NCBI GenBank assembly: GCA_001598975.1
Contig: BBXU01001280.1
Location: forward strand, 1 to 64,000
DNA from: Parachlorella kessleri
Taxonomy: Eukaryota; Chlorophyta; Trebouxiophyceae; Chlorellales; Chlorellaceae
Direction of reading: 5' to 3'
DNA: 64,000 nt
How positions within the stretch are numbered: position 1 is the stretch's first letter; each line of letters opens with the position of its first letter. Both the position numbers and the translations under genes were made by a program. This document shows, piece after piece, positions 9,902 to 19,133 of this stretch. The notes beneath the pieces are model-generated. The model saw nothing but the letters and a program-made list of their open reading frames with translations. It did no database searches and was not told where the DNA came from.

Positions 9902-12900
9902 CTACCTGCCCCGTGCCTGCTGCTGTGCCATGGGCTGGTCAAACCAGCGCTTGACAAAGCCAATGTAGCGGTGCAGGGCCGGCACGGCCGTCAGCAGAGG
10001 CTGCGCCTTGGCATTGATGAAAGTCCAGGCCTGTAACACATGACAAGGAGCAATCGTCAGTGGCGGCAGCAGGTGCTGACGAAGGCTGAATACCGGGGAC
10101 AGACAGGGCTGAATGCAAGCCATGCTCTGGGGGCTTGGCTAGGTGCCTGATCCTGGAATGAGTCCCCGGTCAGTCTGAAAGCGCTCAGCAGAAATGTCGG
10201 CTTTGAAGACATATATCTGGTGCAGGCGCCACGAGTGCACCAGGGGTAAGGGAACCCCTTAGGCTACTTTGCAGCTTTGTAGGTCACACATGGATGGTCA
10301 CACAGGCGCGCTGGGCGGGCCTTCCTCATATGCGGTCGCTCGCTGTGCTGCTGCGCACGCTACGTGCCTGGGGTGCAACACAAGGCATGGGCTCGGGCAG
10401 CAGCGGCTGCGCCCCACACTTACCCACACATGATTGGCGCGGGACTCCGGGGCCCAAAACCTCAGGCGGAGCTGGTTCCAGTACACGTAGGCCAGCATGG
10501 CGGTACGCAGGCCGTACTGGAAAACCGACAGCACCGCCTGGAAGCCCATCAGTACCTCCGCCAGGGCACAGGCCCGAAGGGCCGTCTCCTGTAGCAGTAC
10601 AATCAAAGGACCAGATGACCCTCAGGCTCACGCATCCTGTTACCGCCCAGAACATCCCCAGCCAGGCAAGACTCAGGTGCACTCTGCATCCAGTCCTGCT
10701 AGTACAGCCCAGCTCTCACTCCCTGTTCGCACTTCCTGCCCCCCGTACCAAGAACATCCCCAGCTTGCCGTCCTGTCAGAACCACCCAGAACGCACCACC
10801 CGCCGCCGCCAATGATCACAGTACCCATCAAGCAGCGATCGAGCACAGCTGCAGGCGCCAAGGGTCAAACCCTTAGGACAAAGGGATTTCAATGGCTTTC
10901 AATGGTGGCTACCTTAACACTATCAGGTTTTGTACATAAATCAGTCGAAATCGCCTTCCTATCCTATCAGACTGGCCTGGCTCAAGAGCTCTGCAAGGAG
11001 GGGACACGATGTTGCAAACGGACTCACATTGTGCTTGGCATAGTCTCCTCCTACGACACACTAAAACAGCACAGCACACTCCACCGCAAGGACTGGGTCG
11101 AAACCAGCACCCCTGGCAAACAACCAACACACCTCGTAACACGCCCCAGTCCCTCCAGCACCTGACACATACCTTGTTCGCTGCCAGCCACTGGTGCCCG
11201 CGCAGCCCAACGCGTCGCCACAGCGTGGTGCCCCCAAACTCTGAGTTGAGCGTGGCCGAGGCCTGGTAGGCAGCCAGGATGGCCAGGGGGATGACTCCCA
11301 GCCACATAGCCGGGTTCTGAGTCATGAGCATGGCGGTCATGAGATAGAAAAAGTCCGTGGAGCCTGCGTACAACAAAGGCATCAAGAAATCATCATCACA
11401 AGGGGAACAAGAGCCCAAGCATGATGTTACAGTCAGGCCAGCATACAGGCCTTCATGGTGGTCTTTCTTCACGATGCGCAATCTCAAGCCCCGTAGTCCC
11501 ATCTACACCTAAAGAGGACTGCAACGGTCACCAGAACACATTGAAAACACGGCTGCTAGCCGTGCTGGTTGCCATAGGATGTGTGGGAGGGACAGGCGGA
11601 CGATCTTGGGCCGACAACCGAAGGTGGAGTAGGGTGCACGGTTCTCATGGCATACAAGATACAAGGCCACCACCTGTGTGTGACACCGCCTCAGGATGAG
11701 GCTTAAACGAGATGACTCCAATGCATTTATTACGGTGAGAATTATGAAACCCACGCCACCAAACCTGCCTGCGATCGGCTGTACCCAGGCAGAAAAGGCC
11801 TGTGGGAAGGGCCTCAGCTGCGGCAATCCATGTTTGGACAGGACCTGCAGTAGCACTGCATGTTGCATTAGCTCCGTCCAGTGCAAGAGAGGGGCCAGCT
11901 AGCAGCACAGTCGTGCTGCGAGTGCAGGTCAAGATGGCAAGCCAGCAGGCGAGGGTTTAAAAACTGCTGTGGGCAGGCTTGGGCTGGGACCTGCCACCAC
12001 CGACAAGAGCAAACCGGAGTTTCTTCAAGGAAAGATAGTAGAGGTGGAAAGCATGCTTGCTGACCAAAGCAAGCAAAGCAGCCAGGTTTGAAACGGACGA
12101 GCAGCAGAGGCACCGGCCCAGCTTCGATTGGCTACCAACAGGAAGCTGTGACAGCAGCTGCCACGCTAGCAGCATTACCTTGTAGATGGTGCTCAGGACC
12201 ACCACTCGAAGGCAGAGGAAGTACGCACGGTACGCCAGGGCGCGGTTGAGCGGTACAAGCGACACAGCGGCCGACAGGACGATGCAGATGTTGGCTACTA
12301 GCAGGGCCAGCTGAGCCTGCCTGCCAGAGATCCTAGACAGCAGGCCCTGCAGGACGCTGCCGATGGCCCCGCCCCTACTGCTGGCGTTGGTGGCTGGGCT
12401 TGAGGCTGCGCCGCGAAGAGGCTGTTGCTCCTGAGGGCGCTGGGGCGCTGCAAGTCAAATCAAGGCGCGGTACAGTTGCCAACTGCATGTGATGCTGCAC
12501 GCTTACAAATACAGTGGAGCACTTCTTAGGTAAATAATTGGAGGAGGATTCGAGTTAAGGTAGCCAGCTTGCCTTCTGTCTGCGGTGGAGCTGTGGAGGC
12601 TGACAGGAGGGCAACATCAAAGGCTGGGTCCTGCAAGAACACCATGGTAAGCTCAGCACGCTTTGTGCGTCTGCCCCTTGCTTCTGAAACGTTACTCGAG
12701 GGAACAGGGGCCAACAGCAGCCACTGCCATCAGCAAGGGTTGCACCGAGCTTTGGGGAGCTGGCAGGTCTGGTAGCTGCTTGCCTTGTGCTGTCGGTACC
12801 ACTTGGCCTTGAACTTTGTCAGGAGGGCTTCTTTGCCTGGGGGAATTTCTAAGTTGAGAAGGTAGGCTCGCCATTCCTCATCAGCATCAAAGTCATATGC

Positions 12901-13030
12901 CCTGCAGCGTGAGATACGGATGTTCAACAAGGAGACACGATCATATCAAAAATAGGTCAAAAAGCGCAAGTTCAACAATTGAGTCTTCCATGCACTGTTC
13001 CCACCGGAAGGCAGCAAGTTTGTTGGCCAT
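9902..13030 (-). CDS. TMEM33/Pom33-like ER or nuclear-envelope membrane protein
   Basis: TMEM33 proteins are multi-pass ER/nuclear-envelope proteins that shape tubules and affect pore distribution. Eight minus-strand exons join in phase to 343 aa: 13030-13005, 12901-12784, 12630-12573, 12447-12179, 11844-11769, 11363-11173, 10588-10424, 10030-9902. The N-terminal part (FDADEEWRAYLLNLEIPPGK, then KAKWYRQHKDPAFD) resembles the cytosolic head of algal and plant family members. Hydrophobic segments follow: LALLVANICIVLSAAVSLV, a long one in exon 6 (MTAMLMTQNPAMWLGVIPLA onwards) and one in exon 7. The C-terminus is AWTFINAKAQPLLTAVPALH to a polar end. Three of seven introns have GC donors (12783, 12572, 11768), each required by phase. 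Identity comes from remembered family features, not a search. The start in a 26-bp first exon is the least certain part. Head to head with the gene at 13291, 260 bp apart. Confidence 0.75.
10060..10132 (+). repeat. Dispersed repeat family B, copy 6
   Basis: Contains GACAGGGCTGAATGCAAGCC and ATGCTCTGGGGG. It lies in the last intron of the TMEM33-like gene, antisense to that gene. Confidence 0.6.
10676..10760 (-). repeat. Dispersed repeat family B, copy 7
   Basis: The plus strand reads TGCATCCAGTCCTGCTAGTA, then CACTCCCTGTTCGCACTTCC. It lies in the TMEM33-like intron 10589-11172, in gene sense, about 90 bp before the acceptor. Confidence 0.7.
12573..12783 (-). other. Two GC donors flanking a 58-bp exon (TMEM33-like gene)
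   Basis: Exon 2 ends CACAAG then GCAAGC (donor at 12783). The 58-bp exon 12630-12573 ends GAAG then GCAAGC (donor at 12572). A third GC donor (GCAG then GCAGGT) is at 11768. GT alternatives nearby break the frame into the following conserved exons. Confidence 0.65.
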
Positions 13031-13290
13031 CCTGCAACTGGGAGTCGAAGGACCAACAACAATTAGCAATTACACCAGCAGATAATCCCAGCAGACCATC
13101 TGCTAAGAAATTGACCAATTGGCATGAAAGGCAGCGTGAACAGCAGTGGAGTCATTGATGACGTGGCATGGGGAAAAACCCCCCCACCCCAAGGAGTCGA
13201 GCTATTACGGCCTTTTGTTAGCTTTGGCTCTGCAATTCTGCCTTGTAGAGGCACTGAAAGGCTGGTAGAGGCTGGCAGAGGCCCTCCTGC
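13031..13290. promoter_or_regulatory. Shared upstream region of a divergent gene pair
   Basis: These 260 bp separate the start codons of the TMEM33-like gene (-) and the unrecognised gene (+), so both promoters must lie here or in 5' exons nearby. No specific motif stands out. Confidence 0.4.
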
Positions 13291-15017
13291 ATGGCTGGCA
13301 ATGAAGCAGCAGGGGAGCCTCGCAGCACGGAGGCAGAACCGAGCTCCCGATCAACGATATCGCAGGGTTTAACGCCAGCTAGCGGTCCACCTGCCCACCC
13401 TAGGCGCTATGGGAGCCATTTGCGACGCTGGTGGGGAAACTTCTGGCAGGTGAGCTTGGCATGATATCCAGGTGCAAACTAAAGTTACCTGTCAGACTGC
13501 ACGTGCCGAGCAGCCTTATCCACTTGGTTTGGCTGCCGTCACCTAGAACTCGCCAGCACTGCTTGCTCCTTGCCCTATGGTATTGCAGAGGCTCCGTAAC
13601 TGGAGCCATGGCCTGCTGTCTTATGGGCCAGTCGTGCCAGGAGAGCGTTTGTTGCTGCTCCAGCGCCTGCGCACCGGGGCAGCCTATGGTGCCGGCGCGA
13701 AAGTGGTGCTAACCGCAAGGACAAGCTGGGGCAAGGTCGTGAAGGAGCCCCTCCCGGCAGTTGTCGGCTACCTTAGGTGGGTGCTATTAGCAAGGGAGTC
13801 CGCCACCAGGAGGAATTGCAGAGTGTGAAAGGCCACTGGTATAAAGACTTAACACATGCTGTCCTAGCAGTAACCCTTGTGTAACACTTGTGAAAAAGGG
13901 AGGTATCTACAGCAAGCACTGAGTAGATTTGGTCTCAATGCCATTTGCCTAGCCACGTGTGGGCGACGACTTGTATAGCGCAGGGTGCCTTGGCACTCAG
14001 CCACAGGGGAAGCAATAATGCCAACCATCATATAATGGTCTCCAACTTGCTGCTGGCAGCCCTTGCTGACTAGCAGTAGCTGCATGTCCTGGTATGGGTC
14101 TTGGGAGGGTGAACATTGCAATAGACCGGCAATAGACCGAAGACGGCTACCATGGGGAACAGATCCATTTCCCTGCAAGTGCGGGGCTCATGGTGTTGAG
14201 AGAAATAAGTCTTTGCATGAGCAGGGAGTCTCTGCGTGGTGAGTAGTATGTCTAAGAAGCGCTGCTTCCCCCTTTCCCGACCTGCGCTTGCAGGCCGTTC
14301 AAGGCTACGCTTGGCTATATGCTGGTTGGCGCTGGGTTTAACGCGGCCCTCTTCTACGCTCAGCTGCGCTACCACTCCACCGACCTGTCTGTCGTGCCCC
14401 CCGAGAGCGTCTGGCAGCATGTTCTGCGCAAGCTCTTTGGGGCGCGCCCGCCCGCCAAGCGGGCTGGGCCGCCGCGGCTCCCCGCTTTGCCTGCTGTGGA
14501 CGAGACCAGGCCTGCTGAGCTGGAGGCGCCGCCCCCGGCTCGCCTGTCAGAGGACTCAACACAGCCGCCGCCGGCAGAGACCGCTGCGGGCGGCAGCGCC
14601 AGCGGCGGCGCTGGCCCCTCCGCCAGCCCAGCCCCTGGGTCCTCCATGTTTGCCGGCAGCCCCGCCAGCAGCTTTGTGGACGTGCACTCCTCGCCTCCCC
14701 GCCTGCCGCCACCCTCCACAGAGGGCCCCTGGAGTGACGTACCGCTGGGGGGTACCGCCACTGCCTCCTTCACACCCGAAGACTGGACTGAGGTGGAGCG
14801 CTCCGGCACTGCCTCGCCCCACCCTAGCGGCTCCCCCACTGCAGCTGCAGCGGCAGCTACCGGCGCGGCGGCTGCAGCAGCGCCTGGGGCCAAGGCAATG
14901 GGAACAGCTGGTGGTGTGCGGGGGGAGGGCAGCACCGGCAGCAGCGTTGAATCCAAGGGATTTAGGGGGCCCCATGAGGGGTTTGAGCATGTGGACCCAA
15001 CGGCTGGACCGCGGTAG
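13291..15017 (+). CDS. Unrecognised 356-aa protein with one membrane segment and Ala/Pro-rich tail
   Basis: Three exons join in phase: 13291-13449, 13589-13776, 14294-15017. Residues 1-50 are polar and basic, ending RRWWGNFWQ. The middle (about 54-155) looks folded: RLRNWSHGLLSYGPVVPGER, then KVVKEPLPAVVGYLRPFKAT, then a hydrophobic segment LGYMLVGAGFNAALFYAQL and VPPESVWQHVLRKLFG. From about residue 160 it is Pro/Ala/Ser-rich and probably disordered, with FTPEDWTEVERSG near residue 280. I know no family with this pattern. The hydrophobic segment suggests an integral membrane protein, perhaps of an organelle. The ATG at 13291 was chosen because it opens the frame that continues cleanly into exons 2 and 3. 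Intron 2 is long (517 bp). The gene shares its upstream region with the TMEM33-like gene. Confidence 0.7.
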
Positions 15018-16171
15018 CCTGCAGTGGGGGTGAACCGGGTGCGAATGGCTGCTGAGGTGGCATGGGTGCTCTAGCTTTGCTGGCTATGAAACCCAATGGA
15101 AACTTTATATTTGGCGGAGGGGGTGTCAGGGGTTCTTGCTATGTGGGGTTCTTGCTATGACGAGAGACCCAGCGCAGCAGGTAGCTGCTTTGCCTGGGGT
15201 TTGATATACCCAAGTGCCCTGATAGGAGCTTCATGTTTACGACTGCTACCGCACTTCCAGGCCTTTTATAAACCCCAATTTTGCAGCCGCCCCTCTAACC
15301 AGCATTGATTGCTGCTGGGCTGGCCGCCGGCGTGCAAGCTTGTACATTAGCCTGTGCTGTATGCCCCTGTGTCTTGCTTGTGCTCACCATTTCTTGGTCT
15401 GTTACTATTATGTGCTAGGCGGCCGGGCTGGTGTCAGCCTCCCTCCTTCATTGTGCATTGGCATGATGTTGGCGGCTGCCTGTGTGTAGAGGTCAGCTAA
15501 GAGCAGCATTTCTCCCCTGTAATAGTAGTGTACCGCTGGGGGCAGCAAGTGCTGCCTTTGCTTCGCATCGCTGCTCGGTCAAGCCTGCCCAATTGGTTGC
15601 AACACTGACGATAAGGCGGCGCCGTGGCATGGTGCCAGGGCACAGAATGCCTAGCTGACGTGGCACAAAGAGTACTTCTCGCTTTTGTGGCCTCCCCTTT
15701 GGGGACTGTCACTGAGGCACCCGGCTGCTTATTCCGGCCAGCTGAGCGACCCGCCGAAGCAGTCTGGGCAGCGCTGCCAAAGGCTGCAGGCAGGACTTGA
15801 TGTTGAACCCCCCCACGTTCTCGCACTCTTGGTGCCAATGGTTACACCGACTGGAGACACACCAAATGAGGTGCTACGGACAAGAATGGTGGCATGTACA
15901 GATCATGCAGCACAGCGTCCTTGTATAGGCTGTGCACCCAGCATGTAGCGGGACGCACCAGCGGCAATGGAAGGATGGAAAGAAAGCACAGCGTCAAGTG
16001 CCAGCGAAGAATCACGAGGTAGATGGGCGAAGGAAGGTGGAGGTACTTGTTCACAACCAAACACGAATAACCCAAACGGGTGAATGGCTTGCCAGCCAGC
16101 GCAGGCATGCACATGATACGCACAGCAGTTGACCGCTTGAATGAAGATGCAACCAAAAATCCCCTGCCCCC
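15018..16171. other. Intergenic region between convergent genes
   Basis: Holds the 3' flanks of the 356-aa gene (+) and the CAP-domain gene (-). No gene, RNA or tandem repeat could be supported. Confidence 0.55.
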
Positions 16172-18256
16172 CTATGACAAAGGCAGGCAGGTCCCGCCTG
16201 TCACATTGTCGGCAAACTGGCCGGGGGTGTTTCCAGGGACCCGATAGTAGCAGACGACAAAGGTGCTGAAGGAGGCGCGCCCGGTGCAGTCACTGACACC
16301 GCACCCCACCTCGAAGCTGCTCTTCCACACCATTTGGGTGAATTGTGCCGTGCCCTGCACCACAGGGCCAGTACCCAGGTAGCAAGTCAGCAAGTAGTCC
16401 ATGCATGTGTACTTGGAGGGTCGTATACAGCGGGACAGCAGCATGACAGGGGAATCAGCTACGTCTTATAGCAAGAAGGGGTTGAGCAGACCAACTTCAG
16501 CCAGCTTGGGGTTCAGCATATCGGTGGTGAGCATACACTGGTACGCTCCAACCAAAGGGATAGTCAGGCCCAGTGCCCCAGCTCAAATGAGGCCCCTGCA
16601 CCTCGTCTATATACAGTGTCACGTATGTCCAGCCCCAGGGGCACCAGTGTGTCGTGTGCTAGACTGCTCCTACAGGCGATTGATTGCAGTGGGCCGCAAG
16701 CAGTGACAGCCTGGAACCCAGGCGCCCAACGCCAAGCACTCACAGCGGAGGGGTCGCCTGTATAGCTGGGGCACTCGCTATACCACTGGTTGACAGCAGC
16801 GGCGCAGGACGTCTGGCCTGGGACGGAGTAGAACCCAATATTCTGCGCACGCCCAAGACACAAGGCACACTAGGTGTTACCTTTTGTCATATTCCGTGCT
16901 GGTCGCACTTTTGCAGGCAGGGGGAGCATAAATGGCGTACCCCATGCTTGTCCGCCTGGCTGTGCATGTAAAGTGGTTGGCAACAGTTCACAAGACGACT
17001 GGCAGTGCCTAGCTTGGCTCCTGCTGCGTGCCACGGATGCGAGAGTGTACCGCTGCAGGCAAATATGTACAGCCTGGCACCCCACCTACCTCTCCAACGT
17101 TGGGGGCGCCGGAGGGCGTGCTGGTGCACTGGCTGCTGTAGGCCTGAGCCTGCTGCGCCAAATCCTCGGCCCAACGAAGGGGCTCAGCCCTGTAACAAGT
17201 ACCAGCACACAGCGGCTGCCATTAGGGGTTCTGCTGGCAGCTCCATGTAGCAGGAAGTGTTTTTTCTCTCCACGACGGTACCATGCCATCAGCTGTACAA
17301 CCAGGGCAGGCTGCTTGCCAAGCCTGGATGTCCCAGGCCCCACTAGAATACTCAGCTTTCCAGGTGGAAGCCCCCCACTTGTAGGAAAGAGGGCAGTGGC
17401 AGGCTGCACAATGTAGAGGGTCAAAGCAATGCCCTAGCTGAATAATGCTCCCACCAAATCCCTCATTACGCTCAATCTTACTCACCCATGATGCGCCCGG
17501 TACGTGTTTTGCTGCAGCAAGGGTGAACAACAGGGGCCGCTTGTCATATGCAATTGGTGGGAAGGATTGACCAGTGCTTTGTTGCGGGTATGCACATGCG
17601 CGCTGCTGACATGGGACTGATGCCAGGAACACGTGGGACAGCCGTTCCCACACCCAGTATGTCCTCGGGATGCAGCGGAGCATGCCCAGGGGGCTTGTCA
17701 AGCACATGCAGCTTACCTTATCTAGTGAAGCCTGCCCATCAGGGCAGTTGGAGCCAGCAAGGACCCCAGGGCCGGGGCTGAGAGGCACTGGGCTGGGAGA
17801 TGTTGCCGGGGAGGGGCTGGGTACTGCTGGGCTGGGTACAGGGGCCGGGGAGGGAGAGGGCTGGGGGGCGGGGGTGGGTGCCGGCGCCGGTGCGACAGGG
17901 CTGCAGGGGTACAACCTCAACAAACAGTCCCGCAATGGTTCAAGAACCCAGGCGTGCAAGTGCCCCTCTACCTAGGCCGGAACGCACTGTATATTTAAGA
18001 TGACGTTGAAGCCTAGCACATACTATTACTAGCACATACTATTTAACTAAAGTGCTACGGAGGATAATGCAGACACTCCCTGGCGTGAGGCGGCTGGTTG
18101 GAAGGGCTGCCCAGGTCTCTTCACACACGGCCGCACGCACGCACGCACATCACCGCACCTGGGGGACGGGACGGGGGCCGGGGGAGGCGGGGAGGGGCTC
18201 TTTGGTGAGGGAAGAGGGGGGAGGTCAGGGGGCTGGGAGGGGGGGAGGGCCGGGGA
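16172..18256 (-). CDS. CAP/PR-1 (SCP) domain protein with proline-rich linker
   Basis: CAP proteins are secreted, disulfide-linked and often sterol-binding or wall-associated. Six minus-strand exons join in phase to 229 residues: 18256-18159, 17900-17717, 17511-17486, 17189-17090, 16842-16744, 16354-16172. The first two are Pro/Ser/Ala-rich (hydroxyproline-rich wall type). The CAP domain then runs from QNTYRAHHG through LRWAEDLAQQAQAYSSQC, GENIGFYS, NQWYSECPSYTG and FTQMVWKSSFEVGCG to FVVCYYRVPGN. The motif-1 His of FTQ(M/V)VW context (usually HFTQ) is replaced: the exon reads AQFTQMVW. No signal peptide is seen in these exons, so an upstream exon is needed. The best candidate is the PAN-module gene just upstream on the same strand, making one long secreted protein. 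A similar proline-rich exon at 18620-18526 ends in the same phase and could replace the first exon. Confidence 0.85.
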
Positions 18257-18525
18257 CTGCAAGCATGAGCAGAAGTCGTGAGCTAGTATTATTGATGGTC
18301 CGTTGGTCTAGTATTATATGAGTAGTCCTAAAGGAATGCAAATCGTCTGGGAGTCAGGGCAGTCTGGCTGAAGCATCTGGCGCACCATTGGGGCACACGA
18401 AGTGAGCCATACACCTGCTCCAGGTATCTAGGAGAGCAATCACCACCCCTCCGCATCAATCCGCAAGAATGTATCCTTTCTCCTGGTGACTGCGGATGCC
18501 CGCAAGCAAACCCATTGCAGCGTAC

Positions 18526-18620
18526 CTGGGAGGGGGTGGGGGGCTCCTAGGTGGGGGCGGGCTGGGCACGGGAGGCGGGGGTGGCCGGGGGCTGGGGGGT
18601 GGGGGCGGGGAGGGCTCGGG
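18526..18620 (-). CDS. Alternative or orphan proline-rich exon
   Basis: Bounded by GTGCAG (acceptor) and CTCCCAG then GTACGC (donor). In frame it encodes PEPSPPPPPSPRPPPPPVPS and more. It begins in phase 0 and ends in phase 2, as does exon 18256-18159, so either can join exon 17900-17717 but they cannot be joined to each other in frame. Entered in phase 1 it meets a stop (TAG). It could be a mutually exclusive duplicate or a dead exon. Confidence 0.5.
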
Positions 18621-18884
18621 CTGCACGCGCACAATCCCAGCCAACAGTCGTGGGAAACAGACGAGTAGGTCGCACCGAACGCGCTTGCTGTTTTGCAATG
18701 TGGTTCAGCTTTGGATACAATCGGGAGGAGGAGGGGGGGCCAAAGTGTGAGCCTGGGAGGCGCTGGCAGGGAGACCGCGCGCCCCGGACCCATAGTAGCA
18801 TAGTAGCCTAGCATAGGAGGGCAGCCACGAGTGGCTTATCGCGAGAATAGCCGCCCACGGGTGGTCTGCATGCTTTGGTTTATT

Positions 18885-19001
18885 CTAGTCTAGTCGAACA
18901 GCATACCGCCACCTGACCATGCTGCCGTGAGTCCACCAAGTGGGGCCAACAAAAAGCCAGGATGTACTATGCCCACAAAGCACAAGATCCAAGTACCAAT
19001 G
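18885..19001 (+). repeat. Dispersed repeat family A, copy 1
   Basis: Starts CTAGTCTAGTCGAACAGC, then CACCTGACCATGCTGCCGTG, CAAGTGGGGCCAACAAAAAG and a tail ending ATCCAAGTACCAAT. Nearly identical to 23154-23273 over about 115 bp. Lies between the PAN-module exons and the proline-rich exons. Confidence 0.85.
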
Positions 19002-19133
19002 CATGCTATGGAATGAACGAAAGAATAGTGTGATGCATTGCACACCTAGGGCCACAAGTACAGGACACCTGAATTTTTCACCTTTCCATTGTGAGCGATA
19101 TACCCCTGCCGCCATTGCCCGCTCAAGGGACCT

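Noticed and set aside
12573..12714. TMEM33-like start inside the exon at 12645 (ATG GTG TTC)
   Set aside because: The upstream exon (FDADEEWRAYLL...KWYRQH) joins in phase and matches the head of the family, so the ATG at 12645 falls just inside the acceptor region.
14369..14956. 195-aa minus-strand open frame
   Set aside because: Mirror of the Ala/Pro-rich last exon of the plus-strand gene; GC-rich coding sequence leaves the antisense open.
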